Shown: positions 5,801-7,717 of the stretch, one piece after another | How positions within the stretch are numbered: the first letter of the stretch is position 1 | How the letters are laid out: the number at the start of each line of letters is the position of its first letter | Assembly: GCA_902772795.1 (NCBI GenBank) | Contig: CACYBZ010000060.1 | Span: 1-7,717 of the forward strand | Direction: 5' to 3' | Length of the DNA: 7,717 nucleotides | DNA from: an uncultured Ruminococcus sp. | GTDB lineage: Bacteria; Bacillota; Clostridia; Oscillospirales; Acutalibacteraceae | Made by a program: the position numbers and the translations under genes | Notes under the pieces: generated by a model | Databases searched by the model: none | Seen by the model: only the letters and a program-made list of their open reading frames with translations | What the model was told of the DNA's origin: nothing

Positions 5801-7717
5801 CAGCGATGTTACTGTGCCCGGAATGATAAATTCTCCCTCTTTGTTTCTCGGACAAAACAGTAACTTCGTCATTTCTTTATCATAAATCACATTGTCAACA
5901 GCCGTATAATTCTCATTTTCTTCCGAAATGGTGACGACTTCCAGACTGTCTGACAAAAGACGTTCAACCTTGAATGACTGCAGTCCCTTTCCGATATGCA
6001 GTTTCTTCAGCGGAACATAAGCGAAAATATAATCTTCTACATTACTCAGACTGTCAGGGAAAGTGACTTCTTCCAGAGCCGTCTGGTAGAATGCTTCATA
6101 TTTTATCCTTTCCAGACCATTGCCTAAATCAACCGTCTTCAGTGTTCTGCAATATTCAAAAGCATAGTTGCCGATTGTCTTGACACTGTCGGCTATCGTG
6201 ACACTTTCCAGCTTCGCACAGGCATGAAAACCATTCTGTTCGATAACCGTAACGCCTTGGGGAATTGTAACACTTTCCAGTGCGTTACAGTTCTCAAAAC
6301 AAGCATACGGAATAGCTTCCAGTGCTTCTCCCCATACTATCTCACTGAGCGACGAACAGTTATAAAAACAATAATTACCCAAAGTCTTGGTATTCTTTCC
6401 CAATGTGACGGACTGCAATGCTGTACAACCCTTGAATGCACTTTCACCGATACTTTCACAGTTGTCATTGATTTTGATTTTCGTCAGGGCTTTACAGGAA
6501 ACAAATGCATTGTTGCCGATTGTCTTTACCGCACTGCCTATGGTCACTTCTGTTATGGCAGTGGCATTGTCAAACGCATTGTTATTGATTTTCTCAACGG
6601 TATCGGGAATCACATATTTTCCTTCTTTTGCTCGGGGGAAAACAAGAATTTCGGTACACGCCTTATTGAACAGCACACCATCAACAGACTTGAAATTTTC
6701 GTTGTCTTCTGATACGGTAATTGTCTTCAATGCGTTATTTCCGTAAAAAACAGAAACAGGCAATGATGTAACACCTTTTCCTACATAAAAACTTTCCAGA
6801 GCTTTACAGCCATTGAATGCATTACCGTCTACTGTTACCAGACTTTCAGGCAATGTGACAGCGGTGAGGGAAGTACAGTTATTAAAAGCATTTTCCCTGA
6901 TTCTGGTAAGTCCCTCTTTGAAAACAACACTTTCCAGAGCAGTACAGTTATTGAAAGCATAATTATAAATTTCTTTAATATTGGCAGGAATTTCCACTTT
7001 CTTTAGTGCCTGACAACCATTGAAGGTAGAGTTAGGAACAACTGTCATACCTTTACCCAGCGTTACCGATGCCAATGCACCACACCCCTGAAATACATTG
7101 CTTCCCATGGTTTCCACACTGTCGGGAATACAGATACTTTCCAGACCTGTGTATTCAAAGGCATAGGTTTCGATGGTTTTCAGACTTTCGGGCAGGGTAA
7201 CCGTCTTCAGACTGCTACAATTCCAGAACGCTTCGTATTTTATGGTGACAAGACCTTTTCCCAAGTTGACATCAGACAACGCACTGCAACCCTGAAAAGC
7301 ATACTGTCCGATAGTCTGACAAGTGTCCGGTAGGGTGATGGCTGTAAGTTTATTACAGCCATAAAAAGCATAATCCCCGACATTTTCCAGCGATTTACCC
7401 AGTGTGATGGTATTCAGACCTGTACAATTTCTGAAAGCTTCTCTTTCTATCTCTTTCACAGATGCAGGCAAAGCTATCTCTGTCAGCTGATTACAATACT
7501 GAAACGCATAGCTTTCCACTTTTTCGATATTCTTCCCCACTGTGACTTTGTTCAGCTTCTGACAGTAGGAAAACGCATATGTACCAATCGTCTTGACGGT
7601 GGAAGGAATGGTATATTCTCCCTCATAGCCACGACCCATTCGTATCAGCTTTGTCTTGTCTTTGTTGAACAGAATACCGTTGCTGTCATTTGACAAATAA
7701 GGATTGTCTTTATGTAC
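2825..7717 (-). CDS. Giant BspA-like leucine-rich-repeat surface protein with nine tandem Ig-like (Y_Y_Y-type) modules (5' end beyond window)
   Basis: The visible 1630 residues end at TGA (2827-2825). The frame is open through the right edge and its first residues already fit an LRR insert, so the real start lies outside; the TTG at 7696 is not a start. Counting from the edge, residues 1-700 are BspA/TpLRR-type repeats (consensus V-x-x-I-G-x-x-A-F-x-x-C-x-x-L-x-x-V-x-L-P). Residues 701-781 are an MBG-like domain (YDNGKELTENKDY, then GMGEYGG), and 782-1630 are nine Ig-like modules of about 90-100 residues. The LRR_5 family includes adhesins such as BspA of Tannerella, which bind host matrix proteins or other bacteria; adhesion is therefore the likely role here, by inference. 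Extracellular location is inferred from domain content, as any signal peptide would be off the window. The C-terminus (YIQVYVQ) carries no LPxTG, dockerin, SLH or membrane segment. Confidence 0.92.
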   Translation of the reverse strand, partial: VHKDNPYLSNDSNGILFNKDKTKLIRMGRGYEGEYTIPSTVKTIGTYAFSYCQKLNKVTVGKNIEKVESYAFQYCNQLTEIALPASVKEIEREAFRNCTGLNTITLGKSLENVGDYAFYGCNKLTAITLPDTCQTIGQYAFQGCSALSDVNLGKGLVTIKYEAFWNCSSLKTVTLPESLKTIETYAFEYTGLESICIPDSVETMGSNVFQGCGALASVTLGKGMTVVPNSTFNGCQALKKVEIPANIKEIYNYAFNNCTALESVVFKEGLTRIRENAFNNCTSLTAVTLPESLVTVDGNAFNGCKALESFYVGKGVTSLPVSVFYGNNALKTITVSEDNENFKSVDGVLFNKACTEILVFPRAKEGKYVIPDTVEKINNNAFDNATAITEVTIGSAVKTIGNNAFVSCKALTKIKINDNCESIGESAFKGCTALQSVTLGKNTKTLGNYCFYNCSSLSEIVWGEALEAIPYACFENCNALESVTIPQGVTVIEQNGFHACAKLESVTIADSVKTIGNYAFEYCRTLKTVDLGNGLERIKYEAFYQTALEEVTFPDSLSNVEDYIFAYVPLKKLHIGKGLQSFKVERLLSDSLEVVTISEENENYTAVDNVIYDKEMTKLLFCPRNKEGEFIIPGTVTSLGTYAFYNCKSLTSIKEYGSVLSMDNYAVDNLDKSKFTGYVIENSYLHKAFVDRGYSCETIEDTRTQIGDCEIIYDRYVQYTYQARANVKVYDNGKELTENKDYKVYYSNGSYHTGDATITVYGMGEYGGNTSVTFTIYYALGNTFDVKRTGAGTYTFKNTASNGVPDYTYTFAYTEKEKVNAEDADWRTIPNPDNLSTLSYFFEEDGNFTVRATVTDKAGNQVYKQQDVEVTAPRAKITVSNEKPRFGDTVTITGYGTNFGKNKQYQFAYKEENADTWQMIQDFSTERETTFTFNRAGTCQIRVAIKDDAENTAEKIQSFTIIQHELEVTTSKAPVLNEEFNIVANIKNVGNDYSYQYQYRKSGETNWTTIKKFASVTQYPLTFAETGTYQLRVIARYNKDTSLKFTKVKTVTIKKPVVTLTAPETADLGAEKTLKATANYFGNGTTYKYQYKSVSDTTWRNLYSGENTTANMTFSQSGNYTVRVIATDNAGNRSISTKTVAVTGAIVQLVADNPNVYVGEDIHLTAAFKNLKGDTSDYTYQFAYRECLSSTWHTLQDYSSENTAKFTTKQCATSDQYAAYAGMYELKVTAKDKNGVTSVANINVLVKKMELTYFLSETDVVPNTEVTLNAYINGGAKPVKFMYEFQKDNGAWQPLVYSGYTENTVLKFKFSAEGTYHIRASAQDNNGLTIGNTTGTGGVGYEGKIITLYVRYPVVHTLEGSIYSSTNSLSIGQECTFTASSNYATGTPKYKFTVKSSFDNTEKVLRDYSTDSRITFAGDKEGTYTVTAYITDDTGITVKVQKSVTVWDYVLNISSDRSEVTSGKEVRITAKISYGAEDTYTYKYEYRLKGDSKWKTASSFSENTVQACKFYTEGVYDVRVTARNSAGAEKSAVLSVAVNPKPTCVISAMPDHIAVDTDTILICNSTGGTGTKTYRYEYCLTGTGQWTEFYNGGAITLFSADKAGVYKIRATVTDSTGATKRTDYIQVYVQ
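2828..5374 (-). repeat. Nine tandem Ig-like modules resembling the triple-tyrosine (Y_Y_Y) family
   Basis: Module starts (minus strand) lie near 5374, 5095, 4822, 4549, 4279, 3970, 3658, 3370 and 3094. Most modules show Y-x-Y-x-Y-R/K, a Trp about 8-10 residues later, a D/Y-S strand, then G-x-Y-x-V-R-V-x-A-x-D-x-x-G. Modules 5 and 6 carry extra loops (around QCATSDQYAAYAG and GNTTGTGGVGYEG). Module 7 lacks the Trp and the full tyrosine set. PKD-like folds share the last strand pattern, so the family name is tentative; the repeat itself is certain. Confidence 0.85.
5375..5617 (-). other. MBG-like beta domain between solenoid and Ig-like array
   Basis: Visible residues 701-781 contain VYDNGKELTENKDYKVYYSN, then a G-D-A-T-I-T-V-Y-G-M-G-E-Y-G-G strand and F-T-I-Y-Y. 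This matches the widespread Firmicute surface module in which 'DG..L..G.DY.V.Y.NN...G.ATVTV.G.G.Y.G' recurs. It appears once here, as a bridge between the two repeat regions. Confidence 0.65.
5816..5929 (-). other. Third solenoid insert of the same type
   Basis: Residues about 597-634 of the visible chain repeat the insert pattern (SEENENY, DNVIYDK, LLFCPRNKEG, FIIPG). Only one regular LRR and a degenerate cap follow it, so it marks the C-terminal end of the solenoid. Confidence 0.8.
6602..6715 (-). other. Second solenoid insert (DGVLFNK...PR.KEG.Y.IP type)
   Basis: About 38 residues (335-372 of the visible chain) run from VSEDNENF through DGVLFNK, ILVFPRAKEG and YVIPD, interrupting the regular 23-residue phase. 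Near copies lie at the window edge (about 7717-7605: NGILFNK, KLIRMGRGYEG, YTIPS) and at 5816-5929 (DNVIYDK, LLFCPRNKEG, FIIPG). This insert is common in LRR_5 proteins and probably forms a beta-hairpin pair that restarts the solenoid. Confidence 0.8.

Larger units (their letters stand above)
5618..7717 (-). repeat. BspA/TpLRR (LRR_5) solenoid, about 24 repeats
   Basis: I count about 24 repeats, mostly 23 residues, in blocks of 13, 10 and 1 separated by inserts. Most carry A-F at positions 9-10 and a Cys at position 13 (N/G-C-x-x-L). Three repeats are 22 residues and lack the Cys: the ones containing FEYTGLES, FYQTALEE and FAYVPLKK. The last part (SMDNYAVDN onward, to the Cys-Glu-Thr-Ile stretch) looks like a C-terminal cap. 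DNA-level similarity between units is visible, for example the identical 15-mer GTTGCCGATTGTCTT at 6167-6181 and 6512-6526. Confidence 0.9.

Noticed and set aside
6224..6746. Two overlapping plus-strand frames opposite the LRR solenoid
   Set aside because: Both are antisense to regular 23-residue repeats and their apparent periodicity is only the mirror of those repeats.
7694..7696. TTG as a possible start codon of the LRR protein
   Set aside because: The frame stays open to the edge and the residues before the TTG (HKDNPY) continue the insert pattern seen at two other places, so the gene begins outside the window.

Overview
The window holds two long genes, both read on the minus strand and both running off the window. 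An intergenic stretch of about 200 bases packed with perfect hairpins separates them. I see no credible plus-strand gene, RNA gene, transposase or CRISPR array. The two proteins look like large secreted or surface proteins of an anaerobic, gut- or rumen-type Firmicute. I favour the Ruminococcus neighbourhood because of the BspA-type leucine-rich repeats, the tandem Y-x-Y-x-Y beta modules, the Pro-Thr linker, the strong AGGAGG ribosome site and the palindrome-rich spacer. This placement is an inference from style, not a measured match.

Right side (7717 down to 2825, minus): the last 1630 residues of a giant protein whose start lies beyond the right edge. It has three parts: a solenoid of about 24 BspA/TpLRR-type repeats of 23 residues, broken by three copies of a beta-hairpin-like insert; one MBG-like beta domain; and nine tandem Ig-like modules of about 90-100 residues that resemble the triple-tyrosine (Y_Y_Y) family. 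It ends directly after module nine with no visible anchor, dockerin or sorting signal.

Middle (2824 to 2625): four perfect inverted repeats in a row, a competing fifth stem, a C6A6 homopolymer pair, and the ribosome binding site of the next gene. I find no convincing promoter and no classic intrinsic terminator. Read-through from the first gene into the second is therefore plausible, but unproved.

Left side (2624 down to 1, minus): the first 874 residues of a second secreted protein whose stop lies beyond the left edge. I translated this frame codon by codon and found no stop. Its order is: signal peptide; about three beta-sandwich regions with V-x-N-x-G signatures; an acidic stretch; an Ala-rich region; an uncharged 33-residue glycine-zipper segment; a Gly-rich then Pro-Thr linker; one Ig-like module of the same style as those in the neighbour; and the start of a further domain.

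The shared module type and the same-strand arrangement suggest the two products work together at the cell surface, for example in adhesion or in binding host, plant or bacterial partners. The most unusual item is the glycine zipper in the middle of an otherwise extracellular protein. The hairpin array is the second.
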